A stretch of 64,000 nt of DNA from Sphingomonas sp. 32-62-10 (lineage in GTDB: Bacteria > Pseudomonadota > Alphaproteobacteria > Sphingomonadales > Sphingomonadaceae), in the NCBI GenBank assembly GCA_002280555.1, contig NCEE01000028.1, positions 1-64,000 of the forward strand. Direction: 5' to 3'. How positions within the stretch are numbered: position 1 is the stretch's first letter; every line of letters begins with the position of its first letter. Shown one piece after another: positions 42,286 to 50,281 of this stretch. Below the pieces are notes generated by a model. The model saw nothing but the letters and a program-made list of their open reading frames with translations. It did not search any database and was not told where the DNA came from. A program made the translations under genes and the position numbers.

Positions 42286-43596
42286 TCAGGCGTGGCAGCG
42301 CTCCCCCATCACCGAGTTCGCGCCTGCCTCGACAATCTCCACCTCGACCAGATCGCCGATCGCCGCATCCCCCACCAAATGCACCGATTGCAGCCACGGG
42401 CTCTTGCCGATCAGCTGCCCCTCCAGCTTGCCCTTGCGCTCAAGCAGAACTTCGCACCGCCGCCCCACGCTCGCCGCGTTGAACGCCGCCTGATCGCGGT
42501 TGAGCGCAGACTGCAGGCGTTGGAGACGGTCGTCCATCACGTCAGGCGCGATCTGGTCGGCCATCGTCGCGGCGGGAGTGCCGGGGCGGGGGCTGTATTT
42601 GAAGCTATAGGCCTGTGCATAGCCGACCGCGTCGACCAGGCTGAGCGTTTCGGCGAAATTTTCCTCGGTCTCGCCGGGGAAGCCGACGATGAAATCGCCC
42701 GAGAGCGCGATATCGGGGCGGGCTTCGCGGACGCGGTCGAGCAGGCGCAAATAGCCGTCGCGCGAATGGCTGCGGTTCATGGCTTTCAGGATGCGGTCGC
42801 TGCCTGATTGCACGGGCAGATGGAGGAACGGCATCAGCTTGGCCACATCGCGGTGCGCGGCGATCAGGCCGTCGGCCATGTCGTTGGGGTGGCTGGTGGT
42901 GTAGCGGATGCGGGCTAGCCCCTCGATCCGGTCGAGCGCGGCGATCAGGTCGTGGAGGCCCTTTCCGGCATCGTCCCACGCGTTCACATTCTGGCCCAGC
43001 AGCGTGATTTCTTTCGCGCCCGCATCGACCAGCGCCTTGGCCTCGTCGACAATTGCCGCGAACGGGCGGCTGACTTCGGCACCGCGCGTGTAGGGGACGA
43101 CGCAGTACGTGCAGAATTTGTCGCACCCTTCCTGCACCGTCAGGAAGGCGCTGGGCGGGACGCGGCGGCGAGCTGGGAGGTGGCCGAATTTCATGTCGAC
43201 AGGCATGTCGGTATCAAGCGCTGCCTCACCCCGGCTGGCGCGGGCGACCAGATCGGGGAGGTTATGATAGGCTTGCGGGCCGACGACGACGTCGACTTTC
43301 GCGCGGCGGACGATCTCCTGCCCTTCCGCCTGGGCGACGCAGCCGGCGACGGCGATCATGGGGTTGCCGCCCAATTTGCCTGATTCCTTCCTGAGGCGGC
43401 CGATGTCCGAATAGACCTTGTCGGTGGCACGCTCGCGAATGTGGCAGGTGTTGAGGATAACGAGATCGGCGGCGAACTGATCGTCGGTCGCAGTCAGGCC
43501 TTGTGCGGCCATCAATTCGCCCATCCGGTCGCCATCATAGACGTTCATTTGGCAGCCAAAGGATTTGACGTGATAGGTTTTGGGGGCGGGCTTCAT
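42286..43596 (-). CDS. miaB: tRNA-2-methylthio-N6-dimethylallyladenosine synthase
   Basis: MiaB adds the 2-methylthio group to i6A37 in tRNA. The 436-residue protein has an N-terminal UPF0004 domain with three cysteines (FGCQMNVYDGDRM, NTCHIRE, AGCVAQAEG). The radical-SAM motif C-x3-C-x2-C (GCDKFCTYC) and a C-terminal TRAM domain follow. ATG 43596 is chosen since the fold starts there. It belongs to the conserved string that leads to phoH. The end GERCHA differs from the second tail copy at 41558. Confidence 0.95.
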   Translation of the reverse strand: MKPAPKTYHVKSFGCQMNVYDGDRMGELMAAQGLTATDDQFAADLVILNTCHIRERATDKVYSDIGRLRKESGKLGGNPMIAVAGCVAQAEGQEIVRRAKVDVVVGPQAYHNLPDLVARASRGEAALDTDMPVDMKFGHLPARRRVPPSAFLTVQEGCDKFCTYCVVPYTRGAEVSRPFAAIVDEAKALVDAGAKEITLLGQNVNAWDDAGKGLHDLIAALDRIEGLARIRYTTSHPNDMADGLIAAHRDVAKLMPFLHLPVQSGSDRILKAMNRSHSRDGYLRLLDRVREARPDIALSGDFIVGFPGETEENFAETLSLVDAVGYAQAYSFKYSPRPGTPAATMADQIAPDVMDDRLQRLQSALNRDQAAFNAASVGRRCEVLLERKGKLEGQLIGKSPWLQSVHLVGDAAIGDLVEVEIVEAGANSVMGERCHA

Positions 43597-43751
43597 CGCC
43601 GGGCCTATAGCGGGGCGGGGCGGTCGCGACAAATGCGGCGTCGATTTTGAGATCACGCGGGAATTATGTCGACTTTGGGCGCAACTATCCCATGGGAAAA
43701 TCTATGCTTGCTTGTTAACCATAAGACCTTCGATCTTAATGATGATTCGCG

Positions 43752-44732
43752 ATGGGGCTTGGGATGGCGATTGGAGCTACCAACCTGTGCAGTAACATGT
43801 GCCGGATCGCTGAAAGCGTCATGGCGGCCGCGTCGGTCGCTCCCAGTGCGTCGGGCGCGTCGCTGACGATGGGCAGCTGGCCCGATTGGCTGCAGACCGG
43901 GCTGATGCTGGTGGCGGTGGGCGTCGGGATCGCCATCGTCCGTGCGCTGTTCAGCCTGCGCGATCGCTTCCCCAAGCCCGAAAAGCGCGATGCGGCAGCC
44001 TTTGTTACGATGCTGTGCGACCAGATGTGGGAATGCACCAATCGCATCACCACTGTGTTTGCCGAGCGTCTTCGCCAGCCACCGGGGGATATTGCGCAGA
44101 TGCGTATCCTGGTGCGCCATTTGCGTGAAGACATGAGCATTCCGATGAATTTCATCGAACAGATGCGCCACCATCCGCCCGGCGACTGGCACAGCGCGGC
44201 GATCTTTAAGGCCTTTACGGACTGGAGCGCGCAGATGGCGGCGACGGCGAAGCAGCTTGACGATCTGCACCAGTCGATCACCTATCCGCTGATCCGCGAG
44301 CCGGTCGACAAGCACCGCGATGAAATGCTCGTCTATCAATATCATACCGAACAGGCGTTTCTCGATCGGCGGATCGATGACGTGCTCGGCCGCGCCTATG
44401 CGTTTTGTGAAGTTGCGCGCAAGGCACTGAAGAAGATCAAGAAAGATAAAGCGGCCAAGAAGGTTGAGGGTGATGATGATGGCGCGACGCATGATTGCCC
44501 GTGCTGCAAACGTCCCCCGGCGCAGCATCGCCCCAATGTGCGCGATCCGCTGAAGCCGATCATCCTCCCCCCGCCGCCGACCCCGCCGCCGCCATCACCG
44601 CCCGCGGCGACAGTGCCCGCACCGGTGAAATGCTGTTGCGTCGTGCCGCGCGCATGCGTGTGCCAGCGTGCCTGCATTTGTGCTTGCCACTGCGCGCCGA
44701 CAGCGGCGGTGCAGCCAAAAGCGGCGTGTTAG
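43752..44732 (+). CDS. Membrane protein with Cys-rich, Pro-rich tail, unrecognised
   Basis: About 326 residues. One membrane helix (WLQTGLMLVAVGVGIAIVRALF, residues ~43-66) is followed by a helical cytoplasmic domain of about 180 residues, rich in Met, His and Gln (QMWECTNRITTVFAE, IEQMRHHPPGDWHSAA). A lysine-rich stretch (KKIKKDKAAKK), CPCCKRPP, a polyproline segment and the tail CCCVVPRACVCQRACICACH come next. The last ~80 residues hold 13 cysteines. The gene opposes the conserved string between miaB and plsC, and its end overlaps plsC by four bases. The start is uncertain (43752 or 43764). No function is assigned. Confidence 0.7.
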   Translation: MGLGMAIGATNLCSNMCRIAESVMAAASVAPSASGASLTMGSWPDWLQTGLMLVAVGVGIAIVRALFSLRDRFPKPEKRDAAAFVTMLCDQMWECTNRITTVFAERLRQPPGDIAQMRILVRHLREDMSIPMNFIEQMRHHPPGDWHSAAIFKAFTDWSAQMAATAKQLDDLHQSITYPLIREPVDKHRDEMLVYQYHTEQAFLDRRIDDVLGRAYAFCEVARKALKKIKKDKAAKKVEGDDDGATHDCPCCKRPPAQHRPNVRDPLKPIILPPPPTPPPPSPPAATVPAPVKCCCVVPRACVCQRACICACHCAPTAAVQPKAAC

Positions 44733-45646
44733 GGCTGGGGTCGATCGTTCAGCGACGTGGCCGGATCAGTCTTGGCTGGCGTCTTCTCCCACCAGTCATG
44801 GCCGCGAAACGGCGCGAGCGGGAAGCCGACCTCGGCCGCCAGTGCCTCCTCGATCCGCCGCCGGCTTTCGGCAGCGATGGCCTTGCGGCCGGGGTAATCA
44901 CGCGGGTGAAAGGGCTCGAGAAACTCGACCATTACCTTGAAACTGCCGTTCCGGGATAGCACCCGAATGGCATTGTCCTTGCCGTTTTCGACGCCGAGCC
45001 AGGCTATGTCGTAACCCACCTCGCCGCCGTACCAGAGCAGCACCGGCTGCACCATCACGCCCGGCGGGGGCGGTTCAAGCACTTTCAGCATCGGCGTTTT
45101 AAAGGGCAACAGCGACATGCCGTCCGTGGTGGTGCCTTCGGGAAAGACCGTGACCGACCAGTTATCGGCCAGCGCATCGCGCAGCCGGTTGATCTGATCG
45201 GCAACGCCCAGCCGGTCTTCGCGCTCGACAAATACCGTGCGGTTCATCTTGGCAAGGGCCCCGACCACCGGCGCTGTGGCCAGTTCCGCCTTGGCGACAA
45301 AGGCAGTGCCGCTGGCGCTGGAAATGGCGAGGATATCGACCCAGCTGACATGGTTGGCGATGTAAAAAACGTCGCGTTTCAGCGGTACGCCCTTGATGCT
45401 CACCCGCGCCCCGCAGATCCGCGCCGCCGCCATCATGAACAGTCGTGGCCAGGGCGAGGGCAGACGGAGCAGTTGAAACAGATAATGCGACGGCACCGAT
45501 AGGCCTGCGATGAGCGCAAGGCCAAGCACGCGCCAGCCGATCCGCATCCAGCCGATCACCGGCACAGGGCTGGGCGTGCCGGCGGCGGCGGCTTCACGCG
45601 CGGGCGAGCCGACCAGGTGACCGGCGGGCAATGACGGGTCCGGCAA
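44729..45646 (-). CDS. plsC: 1-acyl-sn-glycerol-3-phosphate acyltransferase
   Basis: It acylates lysophosphatidate in phospholipid synthesis at the inner membrane. The 305-residue protein has the H-x4-D motif (IANHVSWVDILA), the FPEGTTTDG substrate loop and a VQPVLLWYGG block. The N-terminal hydrophobic helices are about residues 30-65. A proline/alanine-rich tail of the N-terminus is unstructured. It lies 9 bases after fur on the same strand, in the usual alphaproteobacterial order. Confidence 0.92.
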   Translation of the reverse strand: MPDPSLPAGHLVGSPAREAAAAGTPSPVPVIGWMRIGWRVLGLALIAGLSVPSHYLFQLLRLPSPWPRLFMMAAARICGARVSIKGVPLKRDVFYIANHVSWVDILAISSASGTAFVAKAELATAPVVGALAKMNRTVFVEREDRLGVADQINRLRDALADNWSVTVFPEGTTTDGMSLLPFKTPMLKVLEPPPPGVMVQPVLLWYGGEVGYDIAWLGVENGKDNAIRVLSRNGSFKVMVEFLEPFHPRDYPGRKAIAAESRRRIEEALAAEVGFPLAPFRGHDWWEKTPAKTDPATSLNDRPQP

Positions 45647-45655
45647 GATCGGGCC

Positions 45656-46078
45656 TTATGCCTTGCGGTCCAGCACCACGCCGTAAAGCTCCATCCGGTG
45701 ATCGACCAAGCGGAAGCCAAGTCGCTCGGCAATCTGCTTCTGGAGTTGTTCGAGCTCTGGATCGACGAACTCGATCACGCGGCCGGTTTCGACATCGATC
45801 AGATGATCGTGATGCGATTCAGGCGCAGGTTCATAGCGCGAACGGCCATCGCCAAAGTCATGACGATCAAGGATGCCAGCTTCTTCGAACAAGCGGACGG
45901 TGCGGTACACGGTGGCGATCGAAATGCCTGGGTCGATCGCTGATGCGCGCTCATAGACCTTTTCGACATCGGGATGGTCTTCAGCGTCGGACAGCACGCG
46001 CGCGATCACCCGGCGCTGCTCGGTAATGCGCAGGCCCTTTTCATTGCACAGCGCCTCGAGATCGATCTTGCGCCCCAT
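45656..46078 (-). CDS. fur: Fur-family metal-responsive repressor
   Basis: The 140-residue protein has the Fur winged helix (GLRITEQRRVIARVL, ISIATVYRTVRLFEEAGIL). The metal site is HHDHLIDVETGRVIEF and the dimer domain ends RMELYGVVLDRK. It lacks the C-terminal CxxC zinc cysteines, as do many alphaproteobacterial Fur/Mur proteins, which often sense Mn2+ or Fe2+. ATG 46078 is preferred. GTG 46084 would add two residues. It precedes plsC-miaB. Confidence 0.9.
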   Translation of the reverse strand: MGRKIDLEALCNEKGLRITEQRRVIARVLSDAEDHPDVEKVYERASAIDPGISIATVYRTVRLFEEAGILDRHDFGDGRSRYEPAPESHHDHLIDVETGRVIEFVDPELEQLQKQIAERLGFRLVDHRMELYGVVLDRKA

Positions 46079-46146
46079 AGTCACCGTCCGCCCGTCAACA
46101 TGTTTCGTCTACCGGGTGTAGCGGGAAGCGTGCCGGGGGGAAAGTA

Positions 46147-46176
46147 CCCCTGCCGCCGGTTAACCGGCGGCAGGGG
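46147..46176. terminator. Perfect palindromic terminator between mucR and fur
   Basis: CCCCTGCCGCCGGTT and AACCGGCGGCAGGGG form a 30-base perfect palindrome 13 bases after the mucR stop. The T-run is weak (TACTTTCC on the minus strand), so termination may be partial. Confidence 0.7.
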
Positions 46177-46189
46177 GCAATAATCGCTG

Positions 46190-46609
46190 TCAGCGCACCG
46201 CCTTGCGGCGCTTGGTGCCGAGGCCGATCTTCTTGGCCAAGGTGCGGCGCTGTTCGGCGTAATTCGGCGCGACCATCGGATAATCGGCGGGCAGGTCCCA
46301 CTTGGCGCGATATTGTTCCGGCGTCATCTGATAATGCGTGATCAGGTGGCGCTTCAGCATTTTCAGCTTCTTGCCATCCTCAAGACAGACAATGAAATCC
46401 GGCTTGATCGACGCGCGGATCGACACTGCCGGTTCCTGCTTGACTTCTGGCTCGATGACCGGGCCGCCCAGACCAGCAAGTGCAGTATGCACATTGGCGA
46501 TGAGGACCGGCAGATCGGAAACGGCAACGCTGTTGTTGCTGACATGCGCTGCCACGATGTCTGCGGTGAGCGTGATCAGGGTTTCCTGAACTTCGGTGTG
46601 GGTGTCCAT
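46190..46609 (-). CDS. MucR/Ros-family transcriptional regulator
   Basis: The 139-residue protein has an acidic, helical N-terminal oligomerisation part. Its Ros-type zinc-finger region is IVCLEDGKKLKMLKRHLITH, followed by QMTPEQYRAKWDLPADYPMVAPNYAEQR and a basic tail TKRRK. The second zinc ligand is Asp (C-x2-D) rather than Cys. MucR proteins silence AT-rich DNA and control envelope and cell-cycle genes. AAGGAC precedes ATG 46609. A perfect palindrome follows the gene. Confidence 0.92.
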   Translation of the reverse strand: MDTHTEVQETLITLTADIVAAHVSNNSVAVSDLPVLIANVHTALAGLGGPVIEPEVKQEPAVSIRASIKPDFIVCLEDGKKLKMLKRHLITHYQMTPEQYRAKWDLPADYPMVAPNYAEQRRTLAKKIGLGTKRRKAVR

Positions 46610-46713
46610 TATTGTCCTTTCGGTACTGAGAGAGGCCGTACAAAGGCTTCGCTTCGACCCTATCGGACTCAGTTCAGCGATGTGCAAGCAACAATTTACC
46701 CAAACTGCGATTT

Positions 46714-47190
46714 TCAGACTAAACGCTTCTCGAACGTCAAGGCATCGAATAATTGATTGGCGGGGCCACGATAATAAGCGCGCCGTTCACCAACCTGTAC
46801 AAAGCCATTAGATCGATACAGTGCCAGCGCGTCATTTCCGCGCCGAACCTCGAGGTAAACCTTTGTTGCAGTTCGATCTTGTGCTTCGTTTACTACTGAT
46901 CGCAATAAGGCACCACCTACGCCTCGCCGCCGCACCTCTGGTATGCAGGCGAGCAACAGCAGCTCGGCTTCACCGGCTGCAACCCTTGCCATGGCAAAAC
47001 CGGCATCGGCGCCGTTTAGTTCCGCCATGGTCAACCACACACCCGGCATCGCCAAAATGCCCAGGCACTGGCCCCGGGTCCACGCTTCCCCGAAGCGCGG
47101 ATCGAACGCCCGTTGCATGATCGTATCGACCATGCCGAGATCGGCGGGTGTTCCAGGCCGCAATGCAACAAGATTCAGCGTTGTGCTCAT
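46714..47190 (-). CDS. rimI: Ribosomal protein S18 alanine N-acetyltransferase
   Basis: This 158-residue GNAT protein has the acetyl-CoA loop IPEVRRRGVGGALLRSVV and the RimI-type C-terminal LALYRSNGFVQVGERRAYY. RimI acetylates the N-terminus of S18. Its start overlaps the tsaB stop by four bases, and tsaB-rimI coupling is common, which supports the assignment. Confidence 0.9.
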   Translation of the reverse strand: MSTTLNLVALRPGTPADLGMVDTIMQRAFDPRFGEAWTRGQCLGILAMPGVWLTMAELNGADAGFAMARVAAGEAELLLLACIPEVRRRGVGGALLRSVVNEAQDRTATKVYLEVRRGNDALALYRSNGFVQVGERRAYYRGPANQLFDALTFEKRLV

Positions 47191-47825
47191 AGGGCGATAC
47201 CCGCTTTGGGGACGGACGGAACGGCATCCGGCGCGCGGCCGTAAATCGGGCGGGGGGGGAGCGACGCAAAATCGGGCGGCAGCAGCACGGCATTGGCGGC
47301 ATTGGGCAGCGTGTGGACAAGCGGCAGCGAGGCATCGATCGCGGCCAGAAACCGCACCCCGCTACCGACGCCGCTCCGCTGGCCAAGCGCTGCAATCGCA
47401 TCGGCGGGGGCAAGTGATTGCAGGGGCGCATCCGCTGCAAAGGGCATCGTCGTGAAGCCCTGCATGAATACTTCGCCGTGCCCGCCTTCGATAATCGCGG
47501 CGACCGTGCGGCTGGCTGGATTAGCCGCAAAATGCGTGGCTGCCAGCAGCGCCAGCGATGAATAGCCGAGCACATCGATGCCCCAACCCAGGCCAAGCCC
47601 ACGTGCCGCCGCGACCCCGACGCGAATACCGGTAAAGCTGCCGGGGCCGCAATCGACGCTGATGCGATCGGCTCGCCCCCCGTCCGGCAGATCGGCGATC
47701 ATCGCGACGAGCCGCTCGGCATGGCCACGGCCGACCGATTCATGCGTCGCGGCAATCACGACCCCATCCTCGATCAGAGCGACCGAGCAGGCAGCGGTGG
47801 CGGTATCGATAACCAGGATGCGCAT
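47187..47825 (-). CDS. tsaB: tRNA threonylcarbamoyladenosine synthesis protein TsaB
   Basis: The 212-residue protein of the ASKHA fold starts MRILVIDTATAACSVALIE and has GPGSFTGIRVGVAAARGLGL, the TsaB signature. It is the partner of TsaD in making t6A37 in tRNA. It is shorter than E. coli TsaB at the C-terminus but keeps the dimer region. It is translationally coupled to rimI. Confidence 0.93.
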   Translation of the reverse strand: MRILVIDTATAACSVALIEDGVVIAATHESVGRGHAERLVAMIADLPDGGRADRISVDCGPGSFTGIRVGVAAARGLGLGWGIDVLGYSSLALLAATHFAANPASRTVAAIIEGGHGEVFMQGFTTMPFAADAPLQSLAPADAIAALGQRSGVGSGVRFLAAIDASLPLVHTLPNAANAVLLPPDFASLPPRPIYGRAPDAVPSVPKAGIAL

Positions 47826-47886
47826 CGCGCCCGCTTAGCGGCTGGCGCGTCGAATGCAAAAGGACGGATCGCGAGACGGCCGCAGC

Positions 47887-48441
47887 TTAAGGTTTTAACG
47901 TAATGCGCGGCAGCGATCGGTCGAGACGTGCGATGACTTCTTTGGTGATGTCGAGCGCTGGGAGATACTGCAGCGTCGCACCCTTGGCGAGAGTGATGGA
48001 CGCGCCACGCTCGCGCATGACAGCCGTAATGATCGGCGTTGCAGCGTCGTTGAGCTGACGCACTACGTCTCTACGCGCAGCATCGTTTCTTTGGCTTTGT
48101 CCGGCCAATTGCTGTTCGGCCTGGGCCTTTCGCGCCTGTATGTCGCGCGCTTTGATTTCCCAGGCGGTAGCGGCAGGTCCGGTCGCGGTCGGGCGCGTTT
48201 TGAGCAGCGACTGTTCCTCGCTGCCGAACGACGTGCGCAACGTATTCACACGAGTCTGGAGGGCATCGACGCGCTTCTTCAGATCGGCTTGCGCCTGTTT
48301 CCCGGCGATAGAATTCGTGATGACTTCGTCTAAATCGACGATGGCGATGACTGGCGTGGGCAGCGTCTGCGCTGTTAGCGGCGAGGTGACCAGGGCCGCA
48401 GCAAGCGCGAGCGCGAGCGCCCGCAGCATCTTCGTGATCAT
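47887..48441 (-). CDS. OmpH/Skp-like periplasmic chaperone
   Basis: About 184 residues with a signal peptide (LRALALALAAALVTSPLTAQ) and an OmpH-type coiled coil (VDLDEVITNSIAGKQAQADL, then the ARKAQAEQQLAGQSQ stretch). Skp binds unfolded outer membrane proteins. bamA and lpxD are usual neighbours but are absent here, so it may be a second paralogue. AGGAG with seven bases to ATG 48441 favours that start, and ATG 48444 is the alternative. Confidence 0.82.
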   Translation of the reverse strand: MITKMLRALALALAAALVTSPLTAQTLPTPVIAIVDLDEVITNSIAGKQAQADLKKRVDALQTRVNTLRTSFGSEEQSLLKTRPTATGPAATAWEIKARDIQARKAQAEQQLAGQSQRNDAARRDVVRQLNDAATPIITAVMRERGASITLAKGATLQYLPALDITKEVIARLDRSLPRITLKP

Positions 48442-48598
48442 CATCAAACTCCTGCGTGCAGAGTAAGCAGTTGGCCATACGCTGGCCGATCTACATATCG
48501 GCTCAATTGCGATTTGCCAAAGTTGACCGCCAAAGGACAGGGCCGGCTCCCGCTATGGATAATGGGCTTAAAACGTCATTGCAGGCAGATCAGCACGC

Positions 48599-48999
48599 TT
48601 ACGCAATCCGATTGAACCCCGCAAATTCGGGTCTTGGCAAGCGATCAAAGATCGTCGCGGGGTCCCCCACGCCAAGCGTCGAGATGAAGTTCGACTTGAT
48701 GTGTGGCGTTTCGGTTCGTGAAAATTCTCGTCATTGCCGAAAATCACGGTGACGGGCGCTGCCAAGATCTTGGGCGCATTGGTGCCGCTTGCGCAGGCGG
48801 CGAGCTTGGCTTTGGCTTCATCGCTCGTGCACCAGATCAGCCGTGCAGGCATCTGGTTGGCAGAGGTTGGCCCCCACTTCATCAAATCCCAGATCGCGCG
48901 GCAATCATCCTCTGTAACGGGCGCGTCGGTATAGCCGTTATAGCTGCGCGCCGCCCGAAAGATCGTGTCGAGCGCGGCATCGGACAGTTTTTCTGCCAT
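48599..48999 (-). pseudogene. Nitroreductase (RutE/malonic semialdehyde reductase-like) with internal deletion
   Basis: The N-terminal part is normal (MAEKLSDAALDTIFRAARSY, MKWGPTSANQMPARLIWCTS, APKILAAPVTVIFGNDENFHE). Then the frame breaks. The family's C-terminus is present in another frame as IKSNFISTLGVGDPATIFDR followed by LPRPEFAGFNRIA and a stop at 48599. Compared with ~196-residue homologues about 65 codons around the FMN-binding centre are missing. The open frame otherwise reads nonsense to 48568. Confidence 0.78.
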
Positions 49000-49048
49000 G
49001 GGATTTTTTTTCCGATTTTGGAGAACGAACGAAACGGGCCGGTGCGGA

Positions 49049-49621
49049 TCAGACCGCGCGAACCTCAGTCACTTCGGGCACATAATATTTCAGCAGCTGT
49101 TCGATGCCGTTCTTCAGCGTCGCCGTGGACGAAGGGCAGCCAGCGCAGGCGCCCTGCATCTTCAGATAGACTTTGCCCTTGTCGAAGCCCTGATAGATGA
49201 TGTCACCGCCATCATTGGCGACCGCGGGGCGGATACGGGTTTCGATCAGATCCTGAATCTGGACGATGATGTCGGCATCGGCGGGATCATCGGCATGGCC
49301 ATTTTCCATCGGCACCGCGATTCCCGCGGCCGATCCGGGCTTGAATAGCGGCATGCCGCCCGCAAAATGATCGAGCAGAATGCCGAGCACGTCTGATTTC
49401 AGCGCGTGCCAGTAAACGCCCGGCGCGGCGGTGACCGAAATGAAATCGCGGCCAAAGAACACACCCGTCACATCGCCCAGCGTAAATAGCGCTTCCGCCA
49501 AGGGGGATGCTTCGGCTTCCTCCGGGCTCGCAAAATCGCGCGTGCCTGCTTCCATGACCGTGCGGCCGGGAAGGAATTTCAGCGTGGCCGGATTCGGCGT
49601 CGTTTCGGTTTCGATCAGCAT
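49049..49621 (-). CDS. NifU/NfuA-like Fe-S carrier
   Basis: About 190 residues with an N-terminal Nfu_N domain (MLIETETTPNPATLKFLPG) and a C-terminal NifU domain. The Fe-S binding pair C-x2-C lies in MQGACAGCPSSTATLKNGIE. It receives clusters from the Suf system and delivers them to targets. ATG 49621 matches the usual family start, and ATG 49630 would add three residues. It heads the minus-strand housekeeping string. Confidence 0.93.
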   Translation of the reverse strand: MLIETETTPNPATLKFLPGRTVMEAGTRDFASPEEAEASPLAEALFTLGDVTGVFFGRDFISVTAAPGVYWHALKSDVLGILLDHFAGGMPLFKPGSAAGIAVPMENGHADDPADADIIVQIQDLIETRIRPAVANDGGDIIYQGFDKGKVYLKMQGACAGCPSSTATLKNGIEQLLKYYVPEVTEVRAV

Positions 49622-49699
49622 GCGGTGCATGTGGGCTGCATTGGCCGCCGGATCAAGAGTGGGATCGCTGTAGCGTGATCAAGACGGCGGGTTCGCGTC

Positions 49700-49978
49700 C
49701 TATTTTTCGGCGGTGGTTTGCCACTTCACGCTCAGCGGCGCTTTGTCGATTACCCGGTCCAGCGCGACCTTATCACCGATCTTGAAACCGTCCGATCGGC
49801 GGGCGTTGATGAGGAAAGTCTCACCAGCCGAAATGTTAAGCGCGCGCTTTTCCAGTGTAGGCGCGCCGATTTTGTCCCAGCCCAACCGATCTTCACTCAG
49901 GGATATCGGTTGTTCGGCTGTCAGTTCGACCGAGGTCCAGAACAAGAAGGGGTGACGAACATCAGACACGATAAACAT
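49700..49978 (-). CDS. Small protein, unrecognised
   Basis: The 92-residue soluble protein (MFIVSDVRHPFLFWTSVELT start) has no signal or membrane segment. It is mostly beta with a DK-rich end (KIGDKVALDRVIDKAPLSVK). It has ordinary GC and codon use and is a plausible real gene. Domain unknown. Confidence 0.55.
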   Translation of the reverse strand: MFIVSDVRHPFLFWTSVELTAEQPISLSEDRLGWDKIGAPTLEKRALNISAGETFLINARRSDGFKIGDKVALDRVIDKAPLSVKWQTTAEK

Positions 49979-50281
49979 TGGCCACCTCGCTTCTGTAGTA
50001 TCGATCGGTGGTGATTTTTCAATTCGGCAACCAACCCCATTTGTCCGAGAGTGTGCTGAATTTTGTCCTGAGGTTCAAGATGATGGCGGTCGGGGAGAGA
50101 TGTACTGTTGGTTTGTTAAACGACGGTTTTCACTCCGAACCGTCATGCTGAACTTGTTTCAGCATCCACCGCGCATAAGCGGGAGCCTTTCCAAGTGGAG
50201 AGCTGGATCCTGAAACAAGTTCAGGATGACGAAGAAAAGCAAACTCTGGGAAGCTTTCGGGTCAACTGCGTCCCCACCGCC
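49979..50281. other. Intergenic region with family C palindrome
   Basis: Apart from the 91 bp palindrome at 50141-50231, no gene or RNA is visible. The promoter of the 92-residue gene should lie at its left end. Confidence 0.5.
50141..50231. repeat. Palindromic repeat, family C
   Basis: CGTCATGCTGAACTTGTTTC and GAAACAAGTTCAGGATGACG are the outer arms, with AGCATCC/GGATCCT inside. This 91 bp element is unrelated in sequence to families A and B. Confidence 0.88.
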
